Assembly: GCA_015067785.1 (NCBI GenBank)
Contig: SVLR01000009.1
Coordinates: forward strand, 1-64,000
Source of the DNA: Oscillospiraceae bacterium
GTDB taxonomy: Bacteria > Bacillota > Clostridia > Oscillospirales > Oscillospiraceae
DNA: 64,000 bases
Direction: 5' to 3'
The notes under the pieces were generated by a model. The model did not search any database, was not told the DNA's origin, and saw only the letters and a program-made list of their open reading frames with translations. A program made the translations under genes and the position numbers. This document shows positions 43,765 through 53,506 of this stretch, in pieces (the first letter of the stretch is position 1; every line of letters begins with the position of its first letter).

Positions 43765-44973
43765 ATGCTTAAGGGAAAAACCGTACTACTGGGTGTGACC
43801 GGTGGAATTGCTGCATATAAAGCCGCTGCGCTGGCATCTGCCCTTGTGAAGCTTCATGCCTGCGTGGAAGTGGTAATGACGAAAAATGCCACACAGTTTA
43901 TTGCACCTCTGACATTTGAACAGCTCACCGGCAATCGTACCATAGTAGATACCTTTGACCGGAATTTTGTGCATCAGGTGGAGCATATTTCCCTGGCGCA
44001 GAGAACAGATCTTGTGCTTATTGCCCCGGCTACAGCCAATGTTTGCGCCAAGCTGGCACACGGACTTGCCGATGATATGCTGACGACTACCGTGCTTGCC
44101 TGCAAGTGCCCTAAGCTTATCGCTCCGGCTATGAATACCAATATGTACGAAAATCCCGTGACACAGGATAACCTTCAGCTGCTGCGAAAATACGGTTGGC
44201 AGGTGATTGAGCCGGCTTCCGGTCGGCTGGCTTGCGGTGCTGTGGGCGCAGGTAAGCTGCCTGAGCCTGAGGCGTTGGTGCAGCATATTCTTCGCGCCGT
44301 TGCTATGCCCCACGATTTGGAGGGGAAAACTGTGTTGGTTACTGCGGGTGCTACCTGTGAGGCATTAGACCCGGTTCGCTATTTGACAAACCATTCTACC
44401 GGGAAAATGGGTTGCGCCATTGCTGAGGCAGCAATGCTCCGTGGCGCGGAGGTGATCTTGATCTGCGGCGCGGTAAGCGCAAAAGTACCTCCCTTCGTGA
44501 AAGCTGTCGAAGCCGTTTCTGCCCAGGATATGTTCGAGGCAGTTATGCAATACGCGCCGCAGGCAGACTATGTTTTCAAGGCCGCTGCAGTTGCTGATTA
44601 TACACCCGTTGCCTACAGTGACGATAAGATGAAGAAGAAAGAGGGAGATTTGTGCATCCCTCTGAAACGGACAACGGATATACTGGCTTGGCTGGGCGCA
44701 AATCGCAGAGACGGGCAGGTGATCTGCGGCTTCTCTATGGAGACCAGAGATATGCTCGAAAACAGCAGAACCAAGCTGCATAAAAAGAATGTGGATATGA
44801 TCTGCGCCAATAACCTGAAGCAGGAAGGGGCAGGTTTTGGGGTGGACACCAATATCATCACCCTCATTACCCATGAAGAAACGGTGGAGCTTCCGCTTCA
44901 GTCTAAGCAAACGATTGCCCATGCTATTTTGGATCAGGCGATCAAGCTGGGATATACAGCGAAAGAGGACTAA
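43765..44973 (+). CDS. coaBC: Bifunctional phosphopantothenoylcysteine decarboxylase/phosphopantothenate-cysteine ligase
   Basis: MLKGKTVLLGVTGGIAAYKAAALASALVK, APAMNTNMYENP, TAGATCEALDPVRYLTNHSTGKMG, KMKKKEGDLCIPLKRTTDILAWLG. Confidence 0.95.
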   Translation: MLKGKTVLLGVTGGIAAYKAAALASALVKLHACVEVVMTKNATQFIAPLTFEQLTGNRTIVDTFDRNFVHQVEHISLAQRTDLVLIAPATANVCAKLAHGLADDMLTTTVLACKCPKLIAPAMNTNMYENPVTQDNLQLLRKYGWQVIEPASGRLACGAVGAGKLPEPEALVQHILRAVAMPHDLEGKTVLVTAGATCEALDPVRYLTNHSTGKMGCAIAEAAMLRGAEVILICGAVSAKVPPFVKAVEAVSAQDMFEAVMQYAPQADYVFKAAAVADYTPVAYSDDKMKKKEGDLCIPLKRTTDILAWLGANRRDGQVICGFSMETRDMLENSRTKLHKKNVDMICANNLKQEGAGFGVDTNIITLITHEETVELPLQSKQTIAHAILDQAIKLGYTAKED

Positions 44974-45069
44974 AAAGAAAAAGGCCGCTTCTTATACGTC
45001 CGGCAACGAAGGATCCCTTTGCAGTTGACAAAATGAATATGAAAACCTCCTGTTATGTGGTCATAAGCA

Positions 45070-45104
45070 ACGGACGATTCTTAAATCGCCCCTACGAAAA
45101 CACA
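45070..45104. repeat. Partial copy of the GTAGGGG/CCCCTAC repeat family
   Basis: CGGACGATTCTTAAATCGCCCCTACG resembles GGGCGATTTGTGAATCGCCCCTACG at 26205-26229. Confidence 0.5.
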
Positions 45105-45119
45105 CGATAGGAGGTTTTT

Positions 45120-45229
45120 ATGATGAAGGATCTAACGGAACTGGTTTTTATTCCGGATCGCAGCATCCGTGTCTGCAAGCCTATGCCCGCAAAGCTACTG
45201 CTAACTTTGTAAACCATAGGTACCGGTAA
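45120..45229 (+). pseudogene. Gene relic: N-terminus resembling a VWA-domain protein, truncated/frameshifted
   Basis: Good SD (AGGAGG) then MMKDLTELVFIPDRSIRVCKPMPAKLLLTL*; LTELVFI.DRS matches the usual start of VWA proteins (LTELVFILDRSGSM); other frame ends AYARKATANFVNHRYR*. Confidence 0.45.
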
Positions 45230-45731
45230 TGGGATCACGAAACAGTGGGATCTGCGGTGGTGCAAAAGTAAACACCACGAAGAAAACACCGATCAGGCAA
45301 ATGACAGCGAAAGCAAGCCAAGGCCACTTGCAGAACACGGCATCCTTTTTTAATAGCCACCATTCCAATAAGAAAACGGCTGCTGCAGAAACATAAAAGA
45401 TGACGATATTGATCCAATCCGGGGAGCTGCCGAATATGCCGTTGTAGGTATAAAACAGAGTTGGGATCAATAAAAGTCCGGTCAGAATTCCCAATAGCTT
45501 CACGCACCAAAAGTGCGTATATTCTTTATAGAAAAGGGACTGAATAAGGGCAAAGAGAAACAGAGGCCAGCAGAGCAGCTTCATATGCTCCCAGGTGGAT
45601 TCGTTTATGCCTGAAAAAGGCGCGATCAGGATGCTGTTACCTGTCCAGTCATATAAAAAATGAAGAATTGTACCGGCGAGCGTAGTAAGCCCAAAGCCGG
45701 CAGCCTGCCAATAAGAAGTGAATTGCTTCAT
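45201..45731 (-). CDS. Multi-TM membrane protein
   Basis: MKQFTSYWQAAGFGLTTLAGTILHFLYDWTGNSILIAPFSGINESTWEHMKLLCWPLF; five or six TM segments. Confidence 0.75.
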   Translation of the reverse strand: MKQFTSYWQAAGFGLTTLAGTILHFLYDWTGNSILIAPFSGINESTWEHMKLLCWPLFLFALIQSLFYKEYTHFWCVKLLGILTGLLLIPTLFYTYNGIFGSSPDWINIVIFYVSAAAVFLLEWWLLKKDAVFCKWPWLAFAVICLIGVFFVVFTFAPPQIPLFRDPITGTYGLQS

Positions 45732-45816
45732 ATAAGCACCTCGTCATACATAGTCACAAGCATTGTATGACCGGATATGGCGTGCTATGACGCAACAAAA
45801 AGGCTTTTTGCATTTG

Positions 45817-45845
45817 TTGCAATTGATCCTGCTTCGTGCTATAAT
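45817..45845 (+). promoter_or_regulatory. Promoter with extended -10
   Basis: TTGCAA, 17-bp spacer ending TGC, TATAAT; near-identical to the promoter at 30401-30429. Confidence 0.65.
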
Positions 45846-45883
45846 GGGCTTACCGATCTTATTCCATAAAGGAGGCGTCAAAT

Positions 45884-46750
45884 ATGGGTGCAACTGTTTA
45901 TTTTTCTCGTGAGATAACACCGGAAAAGGTCTTGGAGCTGTACAAGCTGACAGGTAAGGAACTAAATGGAAATGTGGCGGTTAAAGTCCATTCCGGAGAA
46001 AAGGGCAATCAGAATTTCTTGAGACCTGAATTCTGGAAGCCGGTCATTCACTATGTGGGCGGGACGGTTGTAGAATGTAACACCGCCTATCCCGGCGCAA
46101 GAAACACGACCCGTAAGCACAAAAAGCTTCTGGAGTATCACGGCTGGATACAGCATTTTAAGGTAGATCTGCTGGATGCACAGGGGCCGGATCTGGTACT
46201 GGACATCCCGGACGGTAAAGTCATTCAGAAAAACTATGTGGGCAAGGATATGGCCGCCTACGATTCTATGCTGGTGCTGTCTCATTTCAAAGGGCATCCT
46301 ATGGGCGGCTACGGCGGCGCACTGAAGCAGCTTTCCATCGGCTGCGCATCCTCCCACGGCAAGGCTTATATCCACGGCGCAGGCAATGTCTTAAAGATTT
46401 GGAGTGCCGATCACGATTCCTTCTTGGAAGCGATGGCAGATGCAGCAGGCAGCGTGGTGGAGTTCTTCAAGGGCAACATTGTTTATGTCAATGTGATGAA
46501 GAATATGAGCGTAGACTGCGATTGCTGTGCGAAAGCGGAAGATCCCTGCATCGCGGATATTGGCATTCTTGTGTCCACCGATCCCATTGCCATCGATCAG
46601 GCCTGTATCGATCTTGTTTATGCATGCTGCGATCCCGGTAAGCCTCATCTCATAGAGAGGATCGAGAGTCGAAATGGCGTTCATACCATCGAAGCTGCTG
46701 CAGCGCGGGGTTATGGAAGCAGAGAGTATACCTTGGTGGAGGTAAAGTAA
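45884..46750 (+). CDS. DUF362 domain-containing protein
   Basis: VAVKVHSGEKGNQNFLRPEFWKPVI, VVECNTAYPGARNTT, HFKGHPMGGYGGALKQLSIGCAS. Confidence 0.85.
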   Translation: MGATVYFSREITPEKVLELYKLTGKELNGNVAVKVHSGEKGNQNFLRPEFWKPVIHYVGGTVVECNTAYPGARNTTRKHKKLLEYHGWIQHFKVDLLDAQGPDLVLDIPDGKVIQKNYVGKDMAAYDSMLVLSHFKGHPMGGYGGALKQLSIGCASSHGKAYIHGAGNVLKIWSADHDSFLEAMADAAGSVVEFFKGNIVYVNVMKNMSVDCDCCAKAEDPCIADIGILVSTDPIAIDQACIDLVYACCDPGKPHLIERIESRNGVHTIEAAAARGYGSREYTLVEVK

Positions 46751-46807
46751 GCACCGTCAGAAAAGATATAGAAGAAAATATAATTGAACTGCTATAAACA
46801 AAGAAAA

Positions 46808-46839
46808 GACCGACAGCGCCCTACGGAGTGCTGTCGGTC
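46808..46839. terminator. Bidirectional terminator
   Basis: GACCGACAGCGCCCTACGGAGTGCTGTCGGTC. Confidence 0.7.
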
Positions 46840-46889
46840 AAAATATTTAAGAGGAATAGGGGAGAGTAAATACCGTTTGCGTTAAAGAA

Positions 46890-49364
46890 TCATTGGTTCA
46901 TTGGCTCAATGATGAGAAGCCTGACTTCCAGCATATCCAGCGTAGCATCGATCTCCAAAGTACCGTTTTTTGCGGAACAGACGTACTTATTGCATTGGGG
47001 GAAGGAAAGGGCCTCCAACGTCTTGAACTCCTGCGGTGTGTCCGGCTCTAAGGCACCCATTTCTATCCAGCGGTCAAAGGCGGAGCCGGAACGGCGATTG
47101 ACAACCGTTTCCCGGACTGTATAATTTCCGTCGCAGACCCCCTCCAAGGACAGATGGCAATCCAAGCTTTGCACAGGATCAAAGGGCGTGTAACGGTCTG
47201 TAAAGGTCATATCAAATCGTTCACCCAGTGCGTAGAGATGGGAGAAGTGGCGGTAATTATAAAGCAAAACCGTGTACTTATCCCCCTGCCGGGAGGCAAA
47301 CCACCCCTCACCTTTGCCGACAAAATTGTTACATAGCTGTCGCAGCAGCCACAGGGCATAAAAGCTGGCTTTGGGGATACCGCTTACGGTAAACAGTCCT
47401 AACCCGCCGAAGAATTGTTCCTTAGGCAGCGGCGCCTCTCCCATCCAGTCAGTCAGCGACCAATAGCCGAAGCCGTCCAGCCTGTCGTAGTTTTCTAAAA
47501 TGTTTTTGACGATATAGCAGGATTTGAAGCAGGTATCATTGAGAAGATCCTGCTGAGAAGGGGTGTTATTCCACTCTGTCAGGAAGATGGGGAGGTTGCG
47601 AAGGCCTAATTTTTCCCGCTCGGCGCGGACCTGATTGACAAAATTGCGGAATCCGTCAGGTAAACTGCGCAGAGTCATGGAGTACACAAATCCAAAGGTG
47701 TCCTGACTGTCAGCTGCATTTTGCACAAGGGCAGTGTCGTAATAATGGAAATTCAGGGCATCCGGCATACAACCGTTGCTGCGGCACCAGCCAAGGAAGG
47801 GGATGTACCAGTTTTCGTAGCCGTTTTCCACAATATAGAAGGTAGGCGGTGTGCCGAAGGACAGGCGGCGGTCGCAGCTTTTTACTGCCAAAAATGTCTG
47901 ACGATAGAATTCGTAAAAGGCTTCATTGGAAGAAAAACCGTACATACTCTGGGGGGTGTCCGGCTGAGACCAAACGCAAAAATGCCAAGTCGTGACCTCT
48001 TCCGCGCCGTAGCGTTCCAGTAAGTGCTTTGTTACCGCATAGACCAGTGCGTGCCAGTCGGCAAGGCTTGCCGGTTCGCTGACCAGGTGGCCGAAAAGCC
48101 GACGGGCGGGATCCTTTGCCAAGGCAGAGGGCATAAAGGAAAACTGGACGATGGGTTTAAGCCCCACATCCATCAAAAAGTCAAAAACCTTATCAATATA
48201 GGTAAAGCTGTAGGTAGCCTTCTGCCCGTTTTGGGTATATACATACATTTCGTCAGAAAGAAGACCGCTAAACTTAATATAGCGGAAACCGATCTCGCTT
48301 TTCATCCGGCGGACCAAGGCTTGAATATCGGCGGTCAGCAGATCAGCGGCACGGCCAACGGTCATAATATTGCGCCAGGTATGCTTCAGCATCTTTGTTT
48401 CCCCGTCGGCGCGCAATTGGATATTGCAGCTGATGGCGTTGGTCGGTGCCGGAGCGGTGCTTGCAGGCTCCAAGTATTTTTTGAGTCCGGTTAAGTAATT
48501 GTGCTGCTCCACGGAAAGGTGCAGAGGGCGCTCTTGCTTCATTTCCCGATTCTGCCGGCGGTAAATGCTGGGCAGTACACCGTATTCCTTTTTGAAGGCT
48601 TGGACAAAAGCGTGAGAATTGGGAAAACCGCTGGCGGAAGAAACATCTTCAATGATCTTGTCACCGGTCAGCAGCAGGTTCACAGCATGATTCAGACGGA
48701 CCTGGGTCAGGTAGGAAAGGAATGTCATACCGAATTGCTGGTCGAAAAACTTGGAAAGATAGGGCGCGGAAAGATGCACCATCTCTGCCAGCTGTGAGAG
48801 GGAGAGGCTTTCGGTGTGATGCTCCTGAATCAGACGGGAGATCTGGGCAATACGGACGGAATAGCGGTGTTCCTGCACATCCTGCGCCCGGGAGCGCTGG
48901 ATGCGGAAATTATTGTACATGACATCCATAAAATCATAGATGTAGGAGCAATTACGCAGCTCGTAGCCCTGCTGCTTATCCGCGTTGTTTTTTACCAGAC
49001 GAGCGATCAGGGTGCGGATGGTGTCAAAGGCGGCATTGTTGCCTTGTACGGCACTGTTGCAGAAGAAGTGTGGGTGCTGTGGATCGGGCAGCAGCTGAAC
49101 AAAGGGAGATTGTTCAAACTGAACACAGATAAGAACGCAATCCTTGCCCCGCAGCTCGTGGGGAGTATGGGGGTCCACAGAAATGACATCCTCCGGTCCG
49201 AGGTGATAGCTCTTGTCCTCTACCACTATGGTGCAATGACCGCTTAAAACCAGATCGATCTCAAAGTAATCGTGTTTATGAGGTTCGATATAGCCGATTT
49301 GATGAAGCATACATCGCAGCGGCATAAAAGTTTCGAAGTTGGCGATCTCATAGTGCTTGCGCAT
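46890..49364 (-). CDS. AraC family regulator fused to a GH39-like (beta-xylosidase family) TIM-barrel domain
   Basis: N-terminal cupin IGYIEPHKHDYFEIDLVLSGHC; AraC HTH SLSQLAEMVHLSAPYLSKFFDQQFGMTFLSYLTQVRLNHAVNLL; C-terminal region with IKFSGLLSDEMYVY, WHFCVWSQPD, LPIFLTEWNNTPS, FGYWSLTDWMGE. Confidence 0.85.
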   Translation of the reverse strand: MRKHYEIANFETFMPLRCMLHQIGYIEPHKHDYFEIDLVLSGHCTIVVEDKSYHLGPEDVISVDPHTPHELRGKDCVLICVQFEQSPFVQLLPDPQHPHFFCNSAVQGNNAAFDTIRTLIARLVKNNADKQQGYELRNCSYIYDFMDVMYNNFRIQRSRAQDVQEHRYSVRIAQISRLIQEHHTESLSLSQLAEMVHLSAPYLSKFFDQQFGMTFLSYLTQVRLNHAVNLLLTGDKIIEDVSSASGFPNSHAFVQAFKKEYGVLPSIYRRQNREMKQERPLHLSVEQHNYLTGLKKYLEPASTAPAPTNAISCNIQLRADGETKMLKHTWRNIMTVGRAADLLTADIQALVRRMKSEIGFRYIKFSGLLSDEMYVYTQNGQKATYSFTYIDKVFDFLMDVGLKPIVQFSFMPSALAKDPARRLFGHLVSEPASLADWHALVYAVTKHLLERYGAEEVTTWHFCVWSQPDTPQSMYGFSSNEAFYEFYRQTFLAVKSCDRRLSFGTPPTFYIVENGYENWYIPFLGWCRSNGCMPDALNFHYYDTALVQNAADSQDTFGFVYSMTLRSLPDGFRNFVNQVRAEREKLGLRNLPIFLTEWNNTPSQQDLLNDTCFKSCYIVKNILENYDRLDGFGYWSLTDWMGEAPLPKEQFFGGLGLFTVSGIPKASFYALWLLRQLCNNFVGKGEGWFASRQGDKYTVLLYNYRHFSHLYALGERFDMTFTDRYTPFDPVQSLDCHLSLEGVCDGNYTVRETVVNRRSGSAFDRWIEMGALEPDTPQEFKTLEALSFPQCNKYVCSAKNGTLEIDATLDMLEVRLLIIEPMNQ

Positions 49365-49761
49365 AAACAGTCCCCTCCTTTTAAAATGATTATAGTGTGA
49401 ATAGGTTAAAAAATCAAGGTAAACTTAATGTGATTGCTCAATTGACAGCAATAATTTAAGGCAAATTCGTCAAAATCACAAGAGCATTTTGTTTTTAAGA
49501 AATGTTTGTAAAAGGGGGATAAACGGTGGCTTTCCAAAAATGGAAGATACTGTTTGTTGCTTTTGCACAGTTTTTACGCTATGGTATTTGGCAGAATGTC
49601 TAAAAAGCCGTAGAAATTAACCTGAAAGCAAGGAAAACCTGCCTGTTTGGCTTTGTACAACTTTTTTTCTTTGAAAACCATAAAATATTAATATAAACCA
49701 GCCAAAATTCGAATAGTTCCTCTTTTTGAAAAAAGCTACAATAGATTTACGAGGTGATAAT

Positions 49762-51267
49762 ATGAAAACACCCATTTTGGAGATGAAACACATTCGCAAG
49801 TGCTTCAGCAGTACGGTGGCGCTGGACGATGTGGAATTGAATGTATATCCCGGTGAGATCCGTGGACTGATTGGCGAAAACGGCTCCGGCAAGTCCACCA
49901 TTTCTACCATCGCTGCAGGTATGCAGAAATGCGATCAGGGTGAAATGGTATTTGGGGGACAGCCTTGGCAGCCCAAGAGTATGATCGATGCGCTGCATAA
50001 AGGCATCGGCATTATCGTACAGGAAAGCGGCACCATTGGCGGCATTACTGTGGCAGAAAATATCTTCCTTGCAGAAACGGACCAGTTCCGTATCTGGGGT
50101 GGCAAAGGCCCGGTCAGTACCGCCGCCATGAACAAAGCTGCAGATGTGGTGCTGGATAATATTGGTGTTACCAATGTCCGGGGCCATATGATGATGGGAG
50201 CCTTGGATTTCCAGACCCGTAAATTGGTAGAGATCGCCAAGGTGGTTATGAAAAATCCCCAGATCCTCATTGTGGACGAAACCACTACAGCGCTTTCTCA
50301 GCAGGGACGGGAAACCTTGTACCGCATTATGAAGAAATACCGGGACGAGGGTCGGGCAGTCATCTTTATTTCCCACGACTTAGATGAGATCATTTCCGTC
50401 TGCGATACACTGACCGTACTGCGGGACGGCCATCTGATCCGCACCTTCCAAAGGGAAGAGTTTGACGAGGACCTGATCCGCACCAGTATGATCGGCAGAG
50501 AGCTGAGGGGCGATTATTACCGCAGCGATTTTGAACCGTCCCATATGGAAGAAGTGACTCTGACGGCAGAGCATATTACTGTGCCCGGTATTTTGGAGGA
50601 TGTGAGCCTTTGCCTGCATAAGGGCGAGATCGTGGGTATCGGTGGCCTTTCCCACTGTGGCATGCACGATCTGGGTAAGATCCTTTTTGGCGCGCAAAAA
50701 GCTGCGTCCGGCACAGTGACGGCCGGCGGTATCCGCATTACCAATGAAACCGTTGCAATGAAGCAGGGGATGGGGTATGTGGCAAAGGACCGGGATACGG
50801 AATCCTTGACCCTTAGCGCCAGTGTTCGGGACAATATTGCCATTGTCGGTATGGACCGGTTTGCGGTGAAAAACTTTCTTGTGCTGGGCGGCAAGGAAAA
50901 GCAGTATGTGGATCAGCAGATCGGGGTGCTGGAAATTAAATGCGCCGATCGGGATCAGCAGGTATCACAGCTTTCCGGCGGTAACAAGCAGAAGGTAGTC
51001 TTCGGTAAGTGGATCGGCCGGGATTCCGATATCCTGATTTTGGACTGTCCCACCCGTGGCGTGGATATTGGCGTGAAGCGGGCGATGTATCAGCTGATGG
51101 TACAGCTGAAAAAGCAGGGGAAGACGATACTTATGATCTCTGAGGAAATGCCGGAGCTGATGGGTATGGCGGATCGCCTGATCATTATGAAGGACGGCCG
51201 TATTATGAAGGAATTCCAAAGAAGCAAAGACCTTTCCGATGCGGAAATCATTAAGTTTATGATCTAA
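49762..51267 (+). CDS. Sugar ABC transporter ATP-binding protein (RbsA/MglA type, two ABC domains)
   Basis: GENGSGKSTISTIAAGM; second half LSGGNKQKVVFGKWIGRDSDILILDCPTRGVDIGVK. Confidence 0.92.
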   Translation: MKTPILEMKHIRKCFSSTVALDDVELNVYPGEIRGLIGENGSGKSTISTIAAGMQKCDQGEMVFGGQPWQPKSMIDALHKGIGIIVQESGTIGGITVAENIFLAETDQFRIWGGKGPVSTAAMNKAADVVLDNIGVTNVRGHMMMGALDFQTRKLVEIAKVVMKNPQILIVDETTTALSQQGRETLYRIMKKYRDEGRAVIFISHDLDEIISVCDTLTVLRDGHLIRTFQREEFDEDLIRTSMIGRELRGDYYRSDFEPSHMEEVTLTAEHITVPGILEDVSLCLHKGEIVGIGGLSHCGMHDLGKILFGAQKAASGTVTAGGIRITNETVAMKQGMGYVAKDRDTESLTLSASVRDNIAIVGMDRFAVKNFLVLGGKEKQYVDQQIGVLEIKCADRDQQVSQLSGGNKQKVVFGKWIGRDSDILILDCPTRGVDIGVKRAMYQLMVQLKKQGKTILMISEEMPELMGMADRLIIMKDGRIMKEFQRSKDLSDAEIIKFMI

Positions 51268-51279
51268 GGAGGTGCGGTT

Positions 51280-52281
51280 ATGAAAAAAACACTGGAAAAA
51301 GAAGCCGTACTTCGCGCCTATAAGCGGAAGCAGCTACTCATCACATTGCTGCCTGCTTTGGCGTTGGCAATACTGTTTGGCGTGCTTTGCGCATTGGTGA
51401 GCAGCAAAGGTTACCGTCTGGATATTTACTTAAAGAAGATACTCAACGAAGGTGTTGTGTTGGCGGTGGTTGCCACCGGCGCCATCTTCATCTACTCTTT
51501 GGGCTCTTTCGATATTAGCTTAGGCGCATCCACCTTGTTTAGCGCCACTTTGGGTGTTATGGCCTATAATGCCACAGAATCCTTTCCAATTATGATCCTT
51601 GTGATCTTCGGCGTTGCCATCGGCTGCAGCCTGCTGAGTTCTGTGCTGGCATCTGTGTTCCATATCCCTGTATTTGTTACAACGGTGGCTATGATGAGCG
51701 TGCTTACAGCGGTTGCCAGTCAGATCATTTCCGTTAACGGCGGCGCCCTGGGAGGCATCAGTATCCCCAGCAAGCTGGTAAGGCCGCTGGATACAATTGA
51801 ATTTAAGCTGCTGATGCTGTTTGGCTATGCGGCACTGTGTATTTTTGTTTTTAATTTCACAAAAATTGGCCGGAGACTGAAATTTTTGGGCGGCAATGCC
51901 AACTGCGCAAAGCTCAGCGGTATTCGGGCGGACCGTTATGCCATCGTTGCTTTTGTCATGGCGGGTATCGGTGTGGGCTTGGGCGCATTTTTGACTTTGG
52001 TCTATACCCCTTCCGTTACGCCAACCACCGCCGGCGGCATCGGCATGAATGTGATCGTTGCCATCGTATTTGGCGGCATGCCTATTTCCGGCGGTCCCCG
52101 ATCCCGGATCTATTCGGCGCTTATGGGCGGCTTCTCCTATATCCTTCTCAATAATATTTTGAAGATGCTTATCAGCGGCAATGCCGGCTACGGCATTAGC
52201 CAGATCGTCAGTGCGGTATTTTTTCTGGCTGTGGTCTATATCACCGGTATGAATTATCGCACGAAGCTTCTTGCAAGGTAA
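51280..52281 (+). CDS. Sugar ABC transporter permease (RbsC type) 1
   Basis: FIYSLGSFDISLGASTLFSATLGVMAY, GGNANCAKLSGIRADRYAIVAFVMAG, AIVFGGMPISGGPRSRI. Confidence 0.88.
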   Translation: MKKTLEKEAVLRAYKRKQLLITLLPALALAILFGVLCALVSSKGYRLDIYLKKILNEGVVLAVVATGAIFIYSLGSFDISLGASTLFSATLGVMAYNATESFPIMILVIFGVAIGCSLLSSVLASVFHIPVFVTTVAMMSVLTAVASQIISVNGGALGGISIPSKLVRPLDTIEFKLLMLFGYAALCIFVFNFTKIGRRLKFLGGNANCAKLSGIRADRYAIVAFVMAGIGVGLGAFLTLVYTPSVTPTTAGGIGMNVIVAIVFGGMPISGGPRSRIYSALMGGFSYILLNNILKMLISGNAGYGISQIVSAVFFLAVVYITGMNYRTKLLAR

Positions 52282-52327
52282 ATTAACGCCAAAGGCGTTA
52301 AAAATAAAAAACTGGAGGAAATCAATT

Positions 52328-53446
52328 ATGAAGAAAATCATCGCAATGCTTCTTGCACTTGTTATGGTGCTGTCCTTGGCTGCCTGCGGCGGCACGGGCG
52401 ACGGTAACAAGCCCAAGGAAATCAAGATCGGCGTTCTGGTTGCCGACGTCAGTGGTGAAGAGGCTCTGGCTTTCCGTAACTACTACGAAAAATACCTGGC
52501 ACCTCACTACGGTGTGACCCTGACCTACACCGAGCAGCTGGAGGACGCTGCTGCAGAGAAGGCAGCCATTGAGACCTTTGCTGCACAGGGCTACAACGCA
52601 ATCATTTCTCTGTCTGCCAGCGACCGCGCAAGCCAGCTGGAGACCTGCGCGCAGTACGGCATGTACTACGCCATTGCTTCCGGTATGGATGATGCTCTGT
52701 ACGCAGAGCACAAGTCTAACGAGTACTTCGTCGGTCAGATCGGACCCAGCATGACCACGGAGTACGAGGCCGGTGTTGCTATGGGTAAGTATTTCAAGGA
52801 GCAGGGCGTTAAGAAGATCGGCATCTACGGTGCTTTTGTTCCCAACCCCATGCACGTTTACCGTCTGGCTGGTACGCTGGTCGGTTTGGGCCTCAGCTAC
52901 AACGGTGCTACCGAGATGGAAGCCATCGCAGGTCAGCTGTACGCCGGTTTCGACCTGAATGCTGTTGCCGGTGACATCGCTGTTACCCACTACATCGCCG
53001 GTTACTCTGACACGATGTGGGACGAGCTGGGCGCGGCTATGGGCGCTGGCATCGATGCCTTCATCTCTGTTGGTATGGCTACCACCTTCTTTGCTGATAT
53101 GCTCAACGGCGCAAAGCTGCCTTACTCCGACATCGACTCCTTCACCTCCGGCAACGGCAAGAATGTGAAGGAAGGCTCCCTGAAGTATCTGGCAGGCAAG
53201 TATGCTTCTTCTGTTGGCCCGATTTTCGCGGCTGTGATCAATGCGGTCAATGGCAATGCTATCCGTACGCCTGAGGGCTATGCACTGTCTATCAGCCAGA
53301 GCTATCTGGTTGCTACCGATGCTGCTTCCTTCGACGCATGCTACGGCGCTGATCAGGGTGACAAGCCCATCATCAGCACAGAGACCCTAGACACTGTGAT
53401 CGGTGAGGATGTCACTTACGAGCAATTTGTTGCTATCGTAAAGTAA
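52328..53446 (+). CDS. ABC transporter periplasmic-binding-type lipoprotein (RbsB-like)
   Basis: MKKIIAMLLALVMVLSLAACG lipobox; KIGVLVADVSGEEALAFRNYYEKYL; type 1 periplasmic-binding layout. Confidence 0.82.
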   Translation: MKKIIAMLLALVMVLSLAACGGTGDGNKPKEIKIGVLVADVSGEEALAFRNYYEKYLAPHYGVTLTYTEQLEDAAAEKAAIETFAAQGYNAIISLSASDRASQLETCAQYGMYYAIASGMDDALYAEHKSNEYFVGQIGPSMTTEYEAGVAMGKYFKEQGVKKIGIYGAFVPNPMHVYRLAGTLVGLGLSYNGATEMEAIAGQLYAGFDLNAVAGDIAVTHYIAGYSDTMWDELGAAMGAGIDAFISVGMATTFFADMLNGAKLPYSDIDSFTSGNGKNVKEGSLKYLAGKYASSVGPIFAAVINAVNGNAIRTPEGYALSISQSYLVATDAASFDACYGADQGDKPIISTETLDTVIGEDVTYEQFVAIVK

Positions 53447-53460
53447 TTTATTCCAAAGCT

Positions 53461-53480
53461 CCGGGGGCTTTTGCCCCCGG
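53461..53480 (+). terminator. Intercistronic hairpin after binding-protein gene
   Basis: CCGGGGGCTTTTGCCCCCGG without a T-run. Confidence 0.5.
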
Positions 53481-53506
53481 ACAACAGAAATTGTGGAGGC
53501 AAGATT

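Noticed and set aside
42211-44973. Pantothenate kinase / ECF S-component / coaBC cluster as an unusual find
   Set aside because: A coherent, expected CoA-biosynthesis neighbourhood in Firmicutes; not novel.
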